From positions 103,526 through 167,525 of the forward strand of contig JBIKIN010000004.1 of NCBI GenBank assembly GCA_044361595.1: 64,000 bases of DNA. Reading direction: 5' to 3'. Below, piece by piece: positions 36,838 to 46,223 of this stretch. Source of the DNA: Pseudopedobacter sp044361595 (lineage in GTDB: Bacteria > Bacteroidota > Bacteroidia > Sphingobacteriales > Sphingobacteriaceae). Each line of letters begins with the position of its first letter. Position 1 is the first letter of the stretch. The notes beneath the pieces are model-generated. The model did no database searches and had not been told where the DNA came from. It worked only from the letters and a program-made list of their open reading frames with translations. The position numbers and the translations under genes were made by a program.

Positions 36838-39246
36838 ATGAAAGTTAAATTCTTCGCATTTATTTTTTTAGTTACTAGCCTCATTGCTCATGGGCAAACA
36901 TCTCCAGCCTATAATTCTTCAGAAATATTACAAAATATTAAAAAGTTAAACGTAACGGGAAGCGTATTATACATTGCTGCTCATCCAGATGATGAAAACA
37001 CAAGATTACTTGCCTATTTGGCTAAAGAAAAAGGATACAAAACAGGTTATTTAGCTTTAACCCGTGGCGATGGCGGACAAAATTTAATAGGAACCGAACA
37101 AAGTGAAGATTTAGGATTAATAAGAACCCAAGAATTATTAGCTGCCCGTAGAAACGATGGTGCTTTACAATTCTTTACCAGAGCAAATGATTTTGGTTAC
37201 TCAAAAACTCCCGAGGAGACTTTTAAAATTTGGAATAAAGATTCCATCCTTTCGGATGTGGTTTACATCATCAGAAAATTTAAACCAGATGTAATCATTA
37301 CTCGTTTCCCTCCAGATGAGCGAGCTGGACATGGGCACCATGCGGCTTCATCTATTTTAGCGCAAGAAGCTTTTGATGCAGCGGCAAACCCTAAAATGTT
37401 TCCAGAGCAATTGAAAGAACTGCAAATTTGGCAAGCCAAACGTATACTTTGGAACAATTATAACTTTGGTGGAAACGATAATACTTCGCCTGATCAGTTT
37501 AAAATTGACGTAGGTTTATACAATCCACTTTTAGGCAAAAGCTACGGCGAAATTGCTGCCGAAAGTAGATCTATGCATAAAAGCCAAGGGTTTGGAAGCA
37601 GTAGGCAACGGGGCAGTTCTTTAGAATATTTCTCGGTTTGGAAAGGCGATTTACCCAAAACAGATTTAATGGAGGGGATAGCTAATTTAACTTTTGATGA
37701 TAATGTTGCTAAACTTATAAATAATTTTAATCCGCAACATCCTGAGCTATTGATACCTGATTTAATTAAAACTTACACTATTTTTTCTAGATTGAGCAGT
37801 GTACGTCCGGATATTTTTGAGCAAAAAAAATTAGAAATAATGAATTTAATTTTAGCATGTAGCGGAACTTGGTTTGAAGCTTATGTTGAAAAACCTTTTG
37901 TGTCTCTTAATCAGGATTATAAAATTAGAATAGAAGCAGTTACTCAAGTTAAAGAATTAGGGATTACCTTAAAAGATTTTAACAAAGGAGCTGTTTTAGT
38001 TCCAAATCAGTTAAAAATATTTGATGAGAAAATTACCACAAATCAAATTACTCAGCCATATTGGTTAGCACAAGAACACGAAATTGGTAGATACAAAATT
38101 GGCTCGCAAACCAATTTGTACTTTCCAGATGGAAAAGCCGCAAAATTTATCAGTTTTGAGATTAATTTTGGACAAACCGCTATCCCTTATGAAAGACCAA
38201 TAGTTTATAAATACACCGACCAAGTACGTGGCGAGGTTTATCAGCCTTTAACAGTAACCCCGCCTGTTACTATAAATTTAGGAAGCAAATCCTTCGTTTT
38301 TAATGGCGAACAAACCAAAACCATTACTCTAAAACTAAAATCGTTTAAAGAAAACGTAAAAGGAACTTTAAATTTAAAACTTCCCCAAGGCTGGACTGTA
38401 TCGCCACAAAAAGTAGAATTCGATTTAAAAAAATACAATCAAGAGCAAGATTTTACATTTAGTATATCTGCGCAAGCCAATGCTAAAAATGGCGATTTAG
38501 AAACATCGGTTTTAATAGATGGCCAAATGTATAATTATGGCATTAAAACCATCAGTTATGAGCATATTCCTGCGATCACGTATTTTCCATCGGCGAAAGC
38601 CAAACTTATTAAACTAGATTTAAAAACTACCGCAAAAAATATTGGCTATTTAGCTGGTGCCGGAGATTTAGTACCCGAAGCTTTGAAAGAAATTGGTTTA
38701 AACGTAACCATGCTCTCAGAAAATGAAGTCATGAACGGTAACTTATCTCAATACGATGCTATTATTGCAGGAGTTAGAGCCTATAACGTAAACGAGCGCA
38801 TTCAGTTTATGCAACCTAAACTGATGAAGTATGTAGAAGATGGTGGTGTTTTTTTAGTGCAATACAATGTTAATCGGCCATTGTTGATAGACCAAATTGG
38901 GCCTTATCCCTTCAGTATTTCTAGAGATAGAGTTACCGAAGAAGATGCTAAAGTTATTTTCAAAAAACCAGAAAGTAAAGCTTTAAATTATCCTAATAAA
39001 TTAACAGAAAAGGATTTTGAAAACTGGATTCAAGAGCGTGGAATTTACTTTGCAGGTACCGCTGATAGTAGATACGAAAAACCTTTAAGTATGAAAGATA
39101 CTGGCGAAAAAGGAACTGATGGTGCTTTGTTAATTGCTAATTATGGCAAGGGTAAATTTATTTATACAGGCTTGGTTTTTTTTAGAGAACTACCTGCTGG
39201 TGTGCCTGGAGCGTATCGTTTGTTTATGAATTTGATTTCGAAGTAA
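36838..39246 (+). CDS. Secreted PIG-L (LmbE-like) deacetylase with C-terminal beta domains
   Basis: 802 residues from ATG 36838; a TTG-led start at 36814 adds eight residues before the signal peptide and is less likely. Signal peptide 1-20 (LIAHGQ). The N-terminal PIG-L domain has the zinc motif AHPDDENTR (His49, Asp51, Asp52) and PDERAGHGHHAAS. The family removes N-acetyl groups from sugar amides. Residues ~300-620 are beta-sandwich (NEW3-like LNLKLPQGWTVSPQKVEFDL), and the last ~180 resemble a glutamine-amidotransferase-like domain (VTMLSENEVMNGNLSQYDAI). It heads an apparent operon with three small membrane proteins and a sodium:solute symporter, which suggests deacetylation and uptake of one substrate (inference). 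Confidence 0.8.
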   Translation: MKVKFFAFIFLVTSLIAHGQTSPAYNSSEILQNIKKLNVTGSVLYIAAHPDDENTRLLAYLAKEKGYKTGYLALTRGDGGQNLIGTEQSEDLGLIRTQELLAARRNDGALQFFTRANDFGYSKTPEETFKIWNKDSILSDVVYIIRKFKPDVIITRFPPDERAGHGHHAASSILAQEAFDAAANPKMFPEQLKELQIWQAKRILWNNYNFGGNDNTSPDQFKIDVGLYNPLLGKSYGEIAAESRSMHKSQGFGSSRQRGSSLEYFSVWKGDLPKTDLMEGIANLTFDDNVAKLINNFNPQHPELLIPDLIKTYTIFSRLSSVRPDIFEQKKLEIMNLILACSGTWFEAYVEKPFVSLNQDYKIRIEAVTQVKELGITLKDFNKGAVLVPNQLKIFDEKITTNQITQPYWLAQEHEIGRYKIGSQTNLYFPDGKAAKFISFEINFGQTAIPYERPIVYKYTDQVRGEVYQPLTVTPPVTINLGSKSFVFNGEQTKTITLKLKSFKENVKGTLNLKLPQGWTVSPQKVEFDLKKYNQEQDFTFSISAQANAKNGDLETSVLIDGQMYNYGIKTISYEHIPAITYFPSAKAKLIKLDLKTTAKNIGYLAGAGDLVPEALKEIGLNVTMLSENEVMNGNLSQYDAIIAGVRAYNVNERIQFMQPKLMKYVEDGGVFLVQYNVNRPLLIDQIGPYPFSISRDRVTEEDAKVIFKKPESKALNYPNKLTEKDFENWIQERGIYFAGTADSRYEKPLSMKDTGEKGTDGALLIANYGKGKFIYTGLVFFRELPAGVPGAYRLFMNLISK

Positions 39247-39248
39247 TT

Positions 39249-39464
39249 ATGGGCAAAAAAAACTGGCTTTATGGTTTAGCAAGCGTGTTTTTCCTTATTC
39301 TTTTTGTTTTTGTGACCAGAAACGTTTTTGAAACAACGATGGAAATTAAACAAGAAAGTGAAGTTTTAGGAGAGGGAAACTATTATGGATCTATGGGAAC
39401 CTTCAGTTTATTTCATCTTTCACTTTCGGTTATCTTATTTTTTTATTTGTTTTTACAACTTTGA
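39249..39464 (+). CDS. Small membrane protein after the PIG-L gene, unknown
   Basis: 71 residues with hydrophobic helices at about 7-26 and 52-70 joined by an acidic, Gly-containing loop (KQESEVLGEGNYYGS). It starts 2 bp after the deacetylase stop, so it is surely co-transcribed. No family is recognised. It may assist the downstream symporter or anchor a complex; both are speculative. Confidence 0.6.
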   Translation: MGKKNWLYGLASVFFLILFVFVTRNVFETTMEIKQESEVLGEGNYYGSMGTFSLFHLSLSVILFFYLFLQL

Positions 39465-39540
39465 AATTGATTAAAAGAATAAAAAGATGACTTTTATCTT
39501 AATACATAATCCCCTATTTTTACAAAAAATTTAAAATAAC

Positions 39541-39723
39541 ATGGAAGAAGAAAAATTTGATCATAAAGACTATAACTGGGTTTATTATGTTATTGGACTA
39601 GTTTTTGGCTGTTTAACTGGTTATGCAGTAGAAGGTAATATTATTATTGGTGCAATATTAGGCTTATTAACTGGAGGCTTGTTCCAATTCTTGGTTAATA
39701 AAAGTCGTGAGCAAGAAGTATAA
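39541..39723 (+). CDS. Small two-helix membrane protein, unknown
   Basis: 60 residues: an acidic N-terminus (MEEEKFDHKDYNW) followed by two short glycine-rich helices (VYYVIGLVFGCLTGYA and IIIGAILGLLTGGLFQFLV), like glycine-zipper hairpins. Its last 17 nt overlap the next small gene (39707-39835) in another frame. A TAnTTTT-like box lies just upstream, so it may have its own promoter. Confidence 0.55.
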   Translation: MEEEKFDHKDYNWVYYVIGLVFGCLTGYAVEGNIIIGAILGLLTGGLFQFLVNKSREQEV

Positions 39724-39835
39724 CCAAGAACTTCCGCCCTTTATTAAAAGCTGGAGCCAGTTTTATATCATTGTGATGTGCTGGCTGGCTCTGCTTATTT
39801 TACTATTTAATTGGCTAACTCAATATTTTTCATGA
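39707..39835 (+). CDS. Single-span small protein, probable symporter accessory subunit
   Basis: 42 codons starting with GTG at 39707, ending TGA at 39833-39835. The predicted peptide has a polar start (VSKKYNQELPPFIKSWSQF) and one membrane helix (YIIVMCWLALLILLFNWL). Its stop overlaps the symporter ATG as ATGA (39832-39835), and its start overlaps the preceding gene by 17 nt, a tight translational chain. Small one- or two-span partner proteins encoded directly before SSS transporters are known in several bacteria; an analogous role is inferred here. Confidence 0.6.
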   Translation: MSKKYNQELPPFIKSWSQFYIIVMCWLALLILLFNWLTQYFS

Positions 39836-41520
39836 GTAGTTTAGATTGGATAGTCCTCTCCACCACCATTTTATTTATTGTTGTTTACGGCATTTATAAA
39901 AGTCGTGGGCAAAAAAATATAGACGGTTATTTATTAGGCGACCGTTCACTTCCTTGGTATCATGTAGGTTTATCGGTTATGGCAACTCAAGCCAGCGCCA
40001 TCACCTTTTTATCGGCACCTGGTTTAGCTTATACAGATGGAATGCGCTTTGTGCAATTTTATTTTGGCTTACCCATCGCCATGATTATCCTCTGCATCAC
40101 CTTTGTCCCTATTTATCATAAATTAAAAGTTTATACTGCTTACGAATTTTTAGAACAACGATTTGATTTAAAAACCAGAGCCTTAACTGCATTTTTATTC
40201 CTCATTCAACGTGGACTTTCTACTGGAATTACCATTTATGCGCCATCCATTATTTTATCAACCATTTTAAATATCGATACCACTTACACCACCTTATTTA
40301 TTGGTAGCGTAGTGGTGCTTTATACGGTTTATGGCGGTACAAAAGCGGTTTCTTACACCCAAATGCTGCAAATGAGCATCATCTTTGCCGGACTATTTTT
40401 AGCGGGTTTTGTAGTGGTAAGCTTACTTCCTCAAAATGTAGGTTTTGTTAAAGCTTTGGATATTGCTGGCAAAATGGATAAGATGAATGTAATTGATTGG
40501 AAATTCGACCTCAACAATCGATACACCGTTTGGACAGGGATTATTGGCGGCTTATTTCTTCAGCTTTCCTATTTCGGTACAGATCAATCTCAAGTAGGGC
40601 GTTACTTAACCGGCAGCTCGGTAGGGCAAAGCCGAATGGGTTTATTAATGAATGGGATGCTTAAAATCCCAATGCAATTTTTGATTTTATTGATCGGAAT
40701 TTTAGTTTTCGCCTTTTATCAGTACCAAAAACCGCCTGTTTTTTTCAATCAATACGAAGTCAATAAAATTGAAAGCTCTAGTTATAAAACCGAGTTTAAA
40801 GAACGTGAACAAGATTTTAATTTGGCTTTCGCCGATAAAAAAACCAAAGTTATAGCTTTGGAAGAAGCGCTCAGCAACAAAAAAAATGTTGCTGAGGCAA
40901 GTGCAGTAGTTAAAAAAGCTAATGAAACTTTACAGCAAAAAAGAGCAGATGCTTTAGCGGTAATGAAAAAAAATGACCCAAATGCCGATTTGGACGATAC
41001 CAATTACATCTTCTTAAGTTTTGTAACCAAATATTTGCCAAAAGGATTAATTGGTTTGTTGATAGCTATTGTTTGTATGGCATCTATGGGTTCTACTGCA
41101 AGTGCATTAAACTCGTTAGCTTCTACCACTTCGGTAGATATTTATAAACGCCTCATTAACAAAACCGGGACAGATTTAAAATACCTCAACGTTAGTAAAA
41201 TCACCACTTTATTTTGGGGGATTATCAGTATTGCCATGGCTTTATTTGCTAGTAAATTAGGTAATTTATTAGAAGCTGTAAACATCTTAGGATCCTTATT
41301 TTACGGCACTATTTTGGGTATTTTCTTAGTTGCTTTTTACTTCAAAAGTATTGGTGGCAAAGCCGTTTTCTACGCCGCTCTCCTTACCGAAATCTTTGTT
41401 TTTATAGCCTACAAATTTGATTGGATGGCTTACTTATGGTTGAATCTTTTTGGTTGTGTTTTGGTGATTGGATTTGGGTGGGTGATGGAGAAATTGATTA
41501 AAAAACCTATTGCCAAGTAG
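39832..41520 (+). CDS. Sodium:solute symporter (SSS family)
   Basis: 562 residues from the ATG at 39832, chosen for the ATGA overlap with the preceding small gene; seven more residues are open upstream from 39811. About 13 membrane helices. Family blocks: GYLLGDRSLPWYHVGLSVMA, TQASAITFLSAPGLAYTDG, VYGGTKAVSYTQMLQ and STASALNSLASTTSVDIYKR (sodium-site helix). Between helices 8 and 9 there is a charged insert of about 90 residues (KTEFKEREQDFNLAFADKKTK) that looks coiled-coil and is unusual in length. Substrate unknown; the operon with a PIG-L deacetylase points to a sugar or sugar acid. Confidence 0.88.
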   Translation: MSSLDWIVLSTTILFIVVYGIYKSRGQKNIDGYLLGDRSLPWYHVGLSVMATQASAITFLSAPGLAYTDGMRFVQFYFGLPIAMIILCITFVPIYHKLKVYTAYEFLEQRFDLKTRALTAFLFLIQRGLSTGITIYAPSIILSTILNIDTTYTTLFIGSVVVLYTVYGGTKAVSYTQMLQMSIIFAGLFLAGFVVVSLLPQNVGFVKALDIAGKMDKMNVIDWKFDLNNRYTVWTGIIGGLFLQLSYFGTDQSQVGRYLTGSSVGQSRMGLLMNGMLKIPMQFLILLIGILVFAFYQYQKPPVFFNQYEVNKIESSSYKTEFKEREQDFNLAFADKKTKVIALEEALSNKKNVAEASAVVKKANETLQQKRADALAVMKKNDPNADLDDTNYIFLSFVTKYLPKGLIGLLIAIVCMASMGSTASALNSLASTTSVDIYKRLINKTGTDLKYLNVSKITTLFWGIISIAMALFASKLGNLLEAVNILGSLFYGTILGIFLVAFYFKSIGGKAVFYAALLTEIFVFIAYKFDWMAYLWLNLFGCVLVIGFGWVMEKLIKKPIAK

Positions 41521-41651
41521 TAGATTTCTTTCATAATAAGATTAATCTTTGAGGACTCAAATGGGATATTCATAACTGAAATTGGATATCAAAAATTGTG
41601 ATATTATATTTTGGATAGGAGTTTAAAAACTTGATATTCCTATTTGGAATA

Positions 41652-42185
41652 TCAAGTTTTTGAGAAAAAAGAACTAGGTCCTATCACTAGTTTCAAATTT
41701 TCGTTCACAAATATAATATGCCTTACTAAAATTTTATTTGGAAGTGTATATTTTAAAAGTCCTATTTCCTTTTGTTTAAACGCATGAACCGAATCAAAAA
41801 GAGAAATACCAACTTTAAAATGTAAGTCTTGATTTTGTACAACATTTATTTTTTTTTGAAACTTATTTTTAATAAAGACTTTACTGTTAATCCCATTTTC
41901 TTCATAATCATCAAGGTAAATTTCAAGCTCAAATATTGTATTTCTCTTTATTGATAGGGTGCAATTATTTTTTTCTACGTTTATATCTATTTCAGGTATT
42001 AATGATTGAAGGTAAATTAATTGATTTCGATTGGAATTTTCGATTTGGGATTTAAAAGTTCCAGCTTGCAATTTAAAAGTTAAATAAATTAAATACGCAC
42101 TGAGAAGTGTTAATATTGAACCTATGATATCCATCCAAGACCCAAAAGGAATCATAATTATGCTTTTTCCTGCGTCGAATATCAT
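41652..42185 (-). CDS. Membrane-anchored protein of unknown function
   Basis: 177 residues. One clear membrane helix at about 13-38 (WMDIIGSILTLLSAYLIYL), a polar linker, and a C-terminal beta-rich cytoplasmic domain (LEIYLDDYEENG, LHFKVGISLFDSV, HIIFVNENLKLVIGP). No family recognised. It is 10 bp downstream of the 193-residue gene, so the two form a pair. Low GC content and lack of known homology fit an accessory island. Confidence 0.5.
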   Translation of the reverse strand: MIFDAGKSIIMIPFGSWMDIIGSILTLLSAYLIYLTFKLQAGTFKSQIENSNRNQLIYLQSLIPEIDINVEKNNCTLSIKRNTIFELEIYLDDYEENGINSKVFIKNKFQKKINVVQNQDLHFKVGISLFDSVHAFKQKEIGLLKYTLPNKILVRHIIFVNENLKLVIGPSSFFSKT

Positions 42186-42195
42186 TGCCTATTTA

Positions 42196-42777
42196 TTAAA
42201 TACAATTTTGTAAATCATCCGCCATTTTAGGCCAAATTTTAGATATTATTTCGATTGTTTTAGCTCTTTTTAGGTAGTAAGTTTTGTTTTTAGAGCTTTC
42301 AATTAATTTATATGCCATCAATTCTTCATTTGAAATTTTAGCAAGGGGTAAAAAATTCCAGTACAGAATGACCTTATCAAGAATATTATTTTCGCTAGTT
42401 AGATTTAAATCATCCTCTTTAATAAAAACATTATAATCCCATAACTCACTATTACGATTAATGAATAATTGTAATTGATCAACCTCACTAATTCCTAATT
42501 CTTTTTCAAACTTTAAACGATAATATCTAAACCACAAGTCGAAATAAAGTCTAATATTTTCTCCTGATCCGACATTAAAATTGGTCTTATAACATAAAGC
42601 GTAGAGAAAGAATATTCTCTCAAGTTTAAAAGCAGGTTTTTTATACTCTTTTTCACATAATATTTTTAAAAAAAGCTCAAGATTTAAAATTATAGGTATA
42701 GCTATGTCAGAATTTATTTTGTATTTAGACCCTACAATTTTATTATATTTAATAGAAAACAGTATTTTTCTTAACAT
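42196..42777 (-). CDS. Protein of unknown function, first gene of an accessory pair
   Basis: 193 residues, mostly alpha-helical, rich in Lys, Ile, Leu and aromatic residues (KLERIFFLYALCYKTNF, IRLYFDLWFRYYRLKFEKEL). No signal peptide and no convincing membrane span. I cannot name a family. It directly precedes the membrane-anchored 177-residue gene on the same strand and probably works with it. Possible defence or stress role by context only. Confidence 0.45.
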   Translation of the reverse strand: MLRKILFSIKYNKIVGSKYKINSDIAIPIILNLELFLKILCEKEYKKPAFKLERIFFLYALCYKTNFNVGSGENIRLYFDLWFRYYRLKFEKELGISEVDQLQLFINRNSELWDYNVFIKEDDLNLTSENNILDKVILYWNFLPLAKISNEELMAYKLIESSKNKTYYLKRAKTIEIISKIWPKMADDLQNCI

Positions 42778-42930
42778 TTTAATGCTTTTTAATTTAAAAT
42801 AGATATCATTATAAAAGTAAAATTAATTCTAATTAAGAGAAACAAAATGTTTCTTATTTAAGTGACAGTCTTAAATTTGAAATCATTTAATTTATATACA
42901 ATGTTACAGAACCGCACCGTAAGCCATAAA

Positions 42931-42965
42931 AAATCCCTCACGGAAAAGAATTCCAAGAGGGATTT
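42931..42965 (-). terminator. Hairpin terminator in the accessory island
   Basis: 42931-42939 pairs with 42957-42965 (9 bp), with an inner ggaa/ttcc stem. On the minus strand the stem is followed by six Ts. It would end transcription from the 79-residue gene at 43115-43354. The rest of the gap 42778-43114 holds a small block around 42976-43005 (gcaggacctctcg) resembling the repeats at 44757 and 53821. Confidence 0.6.
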
Positions 42966-43114
42966 AATTTAATATTTTTAAGCAGGACCTCTCGAAGATG
43001 ACCCTTTGCTATTACAATTATAATTCCAAATCCAATTAGTTAATCAATTGAAGCTTACTATTTAAAAGCACTCTACTTTTTAATATTTAGAAAACACTTA
43101 ACTAAATAGATATT

Positions 43115-43354
43115 TTAATCTTCGAATAGCAACCTAAAAATGTTAACTATTAAGGCAATCATCGTTAAAAATATCCCCCATGTAAATGTATACCAAACAA
43201 TTGTTAATAATAATGTTGCAAAATTGGTCGGATGTGGAATATCAAACGGTACTAAAGGTAAAAAAATGTATAATAATGCACCGTACAATAAAAAAGAAAT
43301 TAAGAATGCGAAATAATTTTCTTTTCTCTGCTTTATAATTTTAAACCATTTCAT
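43115..43354 (-). CDS. Small two-helix membrane protein, unknown
   Basis: 79 residues with two long hydrophobic segments (about 14-36 and 45-72) and a basic N-terminus (MKWFKIIKQRKENY), so the ends face the cytoplasm. No family recognised. It stands alone in the accessory island, 268 bp before the divergent DUF2971 gene; that gap shows only AT-rich sequence. Confidence 0.45.
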   Translation of the reverse strand: MKWFKIIKQRKENYFAFLISFLLYGALLYIFLPLVPFDIPHPTNFATLLLTIVWYTFTWGIFLTMIALIVNIFRLLFED

Positions 43355-43622
43355 CTATGATTTTATATTTTTTGTTTTGTAATTGTTATATGCCTTACGC
43401 AAAACAAACTGATAAAGAGGTTAAAACACCATGTTAAAATAGACTGGAATCTTTAAATTAATTTTGCATTACTAAATGCTAAACTTATAAATTCATATTG
43501 ATATAATCTAAAATATTTTATTCAAAGGCTATTCTTTGCCAAGCAGACTCCTTGCTTACACTAAAGTTACCCTCATCAAAAGCAATGAAACCTTATACTT
43601 ATTTTTGTAATAGAATTTAAAA

Positions 43623-44549
43623 ATGCAGTTAACAGAGGAAAATATATTTGAAGTAATGAATTTATTAGAGGAGAAGGATAATTTTATGAAAATGGGTGAA
43701 ATACCAAATGAAGTTTGTAAGTATAGAAATTGGAAGTCTAAAATTAAAGATGAATTTTTAGAAGATAGGGTAATTACAGATTTAGAATTATTTCACGCAT
43801 CTCCAGTAAAATTTGAGGATAAAGATGATTGCCGTAATAAGGTTGATTATTATGAGCTACTAAACAATCTAAATTTACAAATTAAACTGATGATTAATTT
43901 AGCAATTAGATATTTAAGAGACGAAAACAAAAACATTAGTTTACAAGCAGTAAAGGATTTTATAAGAGAAACAGAAGAAGGACATTGCGGCTTTGAAAAT
44001 ACTACAAGTTATATAGATGAATGGAGTGAAGACGAATGGACAAAGTTTTGTTCATTTACCGGAGTGTTATCATTATGTAAATCAGATAATAATGAAAGAA
44101 TGTGGAGGGATTATGCAAAAGAGTATACTGGAGCATGTTATGTCTTTAACTTTGAGTCATTAAAAAATGATTTTGACTATAGAAGAGATGAATACGCTTA
44201 TTATAATGTGATTTATGAGCAAGAAATAAAAAAAATAAGTGTTTTATCATCTGATGATAAAAAAATATTTACAAGATCTGCCATTAAAAATAAAGATAAA
44301 TACTCACATGAAGATGAGTTTAGAGTATGCTTAAAAAGAAAAAATTTAACTACTGATTTACGCAAGAGATATTTTAGTATAAATACTTTAACTAGAGTCA
44401 TTTTAGGACATGAAATGTCAAAAAATAATTTTTTGGAGTTTGTAGAGGTTTTAAAAAGTAAAGATTCACAATCAAATGTTAAACTTTTTAGAACGAGTTT
44501 AGATTCAGATGAACATATTCAAATTGAAAATTACACCTATTGGAAGTAA
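43623..44549 (+). CDS. DUF2971 family protein
   Basis: 308 residues, no signal peptide or membrane span. The DUF2971 layout is visible: an early CKYRNWK motif, DLELFHASPVKFEDKDDCR (fate of a loaded substrate region in the family), a central GVLSLCKSDNNERMWRDYA followed by YTGACYVFNFES, and a late KYSHEDEFRVCLKR. The function of the family is not established; the fold looks ADP-ribosyltransferase-like in its motif order, but I do not assert an activity. Members are often in variable regions. Here it sits among unknown AT-rich genes between two core regions. Confidence 0.75.
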   Translation: MQLTEENIFEVMNLLEEKDNFMKMGEIPNEVCKYRNWKSKIKDEFLEDRVITDLELFHASPVKFEDKDDCRNKVDYYELLNNLNLQIKLMINLAIRYLRDENKNISLQAVKDFIRETEEGHCGFENTTSYIDEWSEDEWTKFCSFTGVLSLCKSDNNERMWRDYAKEYTGACYVFNFESLKNDFDYRRDEYAYYNVIYEQEIKKISVLSSDDKKIFTRSAIKNKDKYSHEDEFRVCLKRKNLTTDLRKRYFSINTLTRVILGHEMSKNNFLEFVEVLKSKDSQSNVKLFRTSLDSDEHIQIENYTYWK

Positions 44550-44670
44550 CAATTAATTTATACATAAAAAGCCCTCTAAAAAGAGGACTTGGGTCCTATG
44601 ATATCTCACATAGGAGGGGTAAGTCACAATTATCGTAAAAAATTTACGATTTATAAAATTTTAAATGTCA

Positions 44671-44715
44671 TTTTAATCAAAAAGCCCTTCCGAAAATTAT
44701 TCCGAAAGGGCTTTT
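44671..44715. terminator. Bidirectional terminator, duplicated at 46224
   Basis: 44680-44689 pairs with 44706-44715, with a further ccg/cgg pair in the loop, flanked by A- and T-runs. The 27 nt at 44671-44697 are identical to 46224-46250. It lies between the DUF2971 gene and the converging T9SS gene. Confidence 0.75.
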
Positions 44716-44733
44716 AACTCTAAACCTTCAACC

Positions 44734-44779
44734 TTCTGTCAAAGCAGTGTACTTTTAGAGAGACCCTGCTTTGACAGAA
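44734..44779. repeat. 14-bp perfect inverted repeat (tctgtcaaagcag)
   Basis: 44734-44747 and 44766-44779 are perfect inverted copies around an 18-nt loop that contains agagagaccctgct (44757-44770). The reverse complement of that word starts the large palindrome at 53821. It looks like a short member of a dispersed repeat family. Confidence 0.55.
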
Positions 44780-44799
44780 ATAATTAATCAAATAATAAA

Positions 44800-46038
44800 T
44801 TAATTTTTGATTACTAAATTAGACTGAGTTTTACCATCTAATAATACATGAATAATAAAAACACCTTTAGAAAGGTCGTTTGTATTTATTGAAGTTTGTA
44901 CAGTGTTGGGTTCAATTTTTTGTACTAGTATAGTTTTGCCTTCTAGAGTTGCAAAACGTACATTGCCATTAGAAGCTACTGAATGGTTAATTGTAACACT
45001 TTCTAAAATTGGGTTTGGATAAATTTTTATATCATCTATAAAGATAATATTCTTCAACGCAACAATGTTGCTAAAGCTATATTTTCCGTCTTTATCAATA
45101 TTTTTTAAACGGTAATAAGTTTCTGAATTTATACTAGCATCTGTATAGCTGTATTTGCTTCCATTACTATTATTGCCAATTACATTGGCAATAGCAGTAA
45201 ATTCTACTCCATTGATACTTTTTTCAATTTCAAAATGACTAAAGTTTACTTCACTGATAGTTTCCCATCTCAGTAAGGCTTTATTATTTTGGATTGTGCC
45301 TTTAAAAGAAGCAAGTGTTATTGGGAGCGTAGTGGCGTAGGTTGGTAATGCACTTAACGTATTACTTTGAAAGTATAAAGTAGGGTTCATAAACTTAGCT
45401 AATAATTGAGCTTTTGATCCACTAACACTAACAGCAGTTACTGCTACATTTCCATCTGCGAAATAAGCATTATCTGTTTCAGTATTGTTGTCTTTCATTG
45501 CTACGCTAAACATAGATAAAGCCGATGGTAAATTTGATTCTTGAGAAGTTGATGGTTGAACAGTAATAAAATTTTCTAAAGAAAAAGCAAATAAAAATTT
45601 AGCAGAAGAACCCGTACTTGGTCTGTCTGCCCAAGTTCCCTCAAAAGCAATTATTTGGTCACCATCTGTTGAAAAAGCCATAGTACTTACGCCTGTTGCA
45701 GTTCCTACACTAGGTGATGGGGCTGTCCAACTATTTGCCGCAGAAGAGTTAACTGTAATTACAGTTCCTGCTGGTACTATAGCTGTATGAGTCCATTGAA
45801 CATATCCTTCATTAGTTCTAAAAGTTTCAGTAACGGCATCCCAAGCGTTATCTGTAAATGTAATTGTTGTATTAGCAGGTATATCTTTTAGAGCAACAAA
45901 TACAAAATTTTCTCCCAATATTGGGGTTGCATTATTATCGGCGTTCATTGCAATAATTGCAATGTCGCCTGCGGTTAGCTGTGCTTTAGCACAAAAAGAA
46001 ATAAAGCATGTGAGTAACAAAGTAAAAGTTATTTTCAT
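44800..46038 (-). CDS. Secreted protein with T9SS type A sorting domain
   Basis: 412 residues: signal peptide 1-19 (CAKAQ), an N-terminal beta domain of about 200 residues (LTAGDIAIIAMNADN, DIPANTTITFTDNAWD), which is the pattern of lamin-tail-like or hydrolysis-associated surface proteins, a linker with LPITLASFKGTIQNNKALLRW, and a C-terminal sorting domain (IKIYPNPILESVTINHS ... GVFIIHVLLDGKTQSNLVIKN). Exported by type IX secretion and attached to the surface. Function unknown. The gene is bracketed by two copies of one terminator sequence. Confidence 0.78.
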   Translation of the reverse strand: MKITFTLLLTCFISFCAKAQLTAGDIAIIAMNADNNATPILGENFVFVALKDIPANTTITFTDNAWDAVTETFRTNEGYVQWTHTAIVPAGTVITVNSSAANSWTAPSPSVGTATGVSTMAFSTDGDQIIAFEGTWADRPSTGSSAKFLFAFSLENFITVQPSTSQESNLPSALSMFSVAMKDNNTETDNAYFADGNVAVTAVSVSGSKAQLLAKFMNPTLYFQSNTLSALPTYATTLPITLASFKGTIQNNKALLRWETISEVNFSHFEIEKSINGVEFTAIANVIGNNSNGSKYSYTDASINSETYYRLKNIDKDGKYSFSNIVALKNIIFIDDIKIYPNPILESVTINHSVASNGNVRFATLEGKTILVQKIEPNTVQTSINTNDLSKGVFIIHVLLDGKTQSNLVIKN

Positions 46039-46223
46039 AATGTTTTTTTGCCAAAAATATAACTTTATAATAAACTAAAAAGCTTTTTAATATTAAGTTT
46101 AAATTAATTAAAAATTACGTTATGGAATGTCTAATTTATATTAGAAAATGCCAATTGACATAGAGTTCTTTTTCTCTCATTTTGTTTACTTTTAGCGTAA
46201 ACTCATTTCAGGATAAGACAGTC

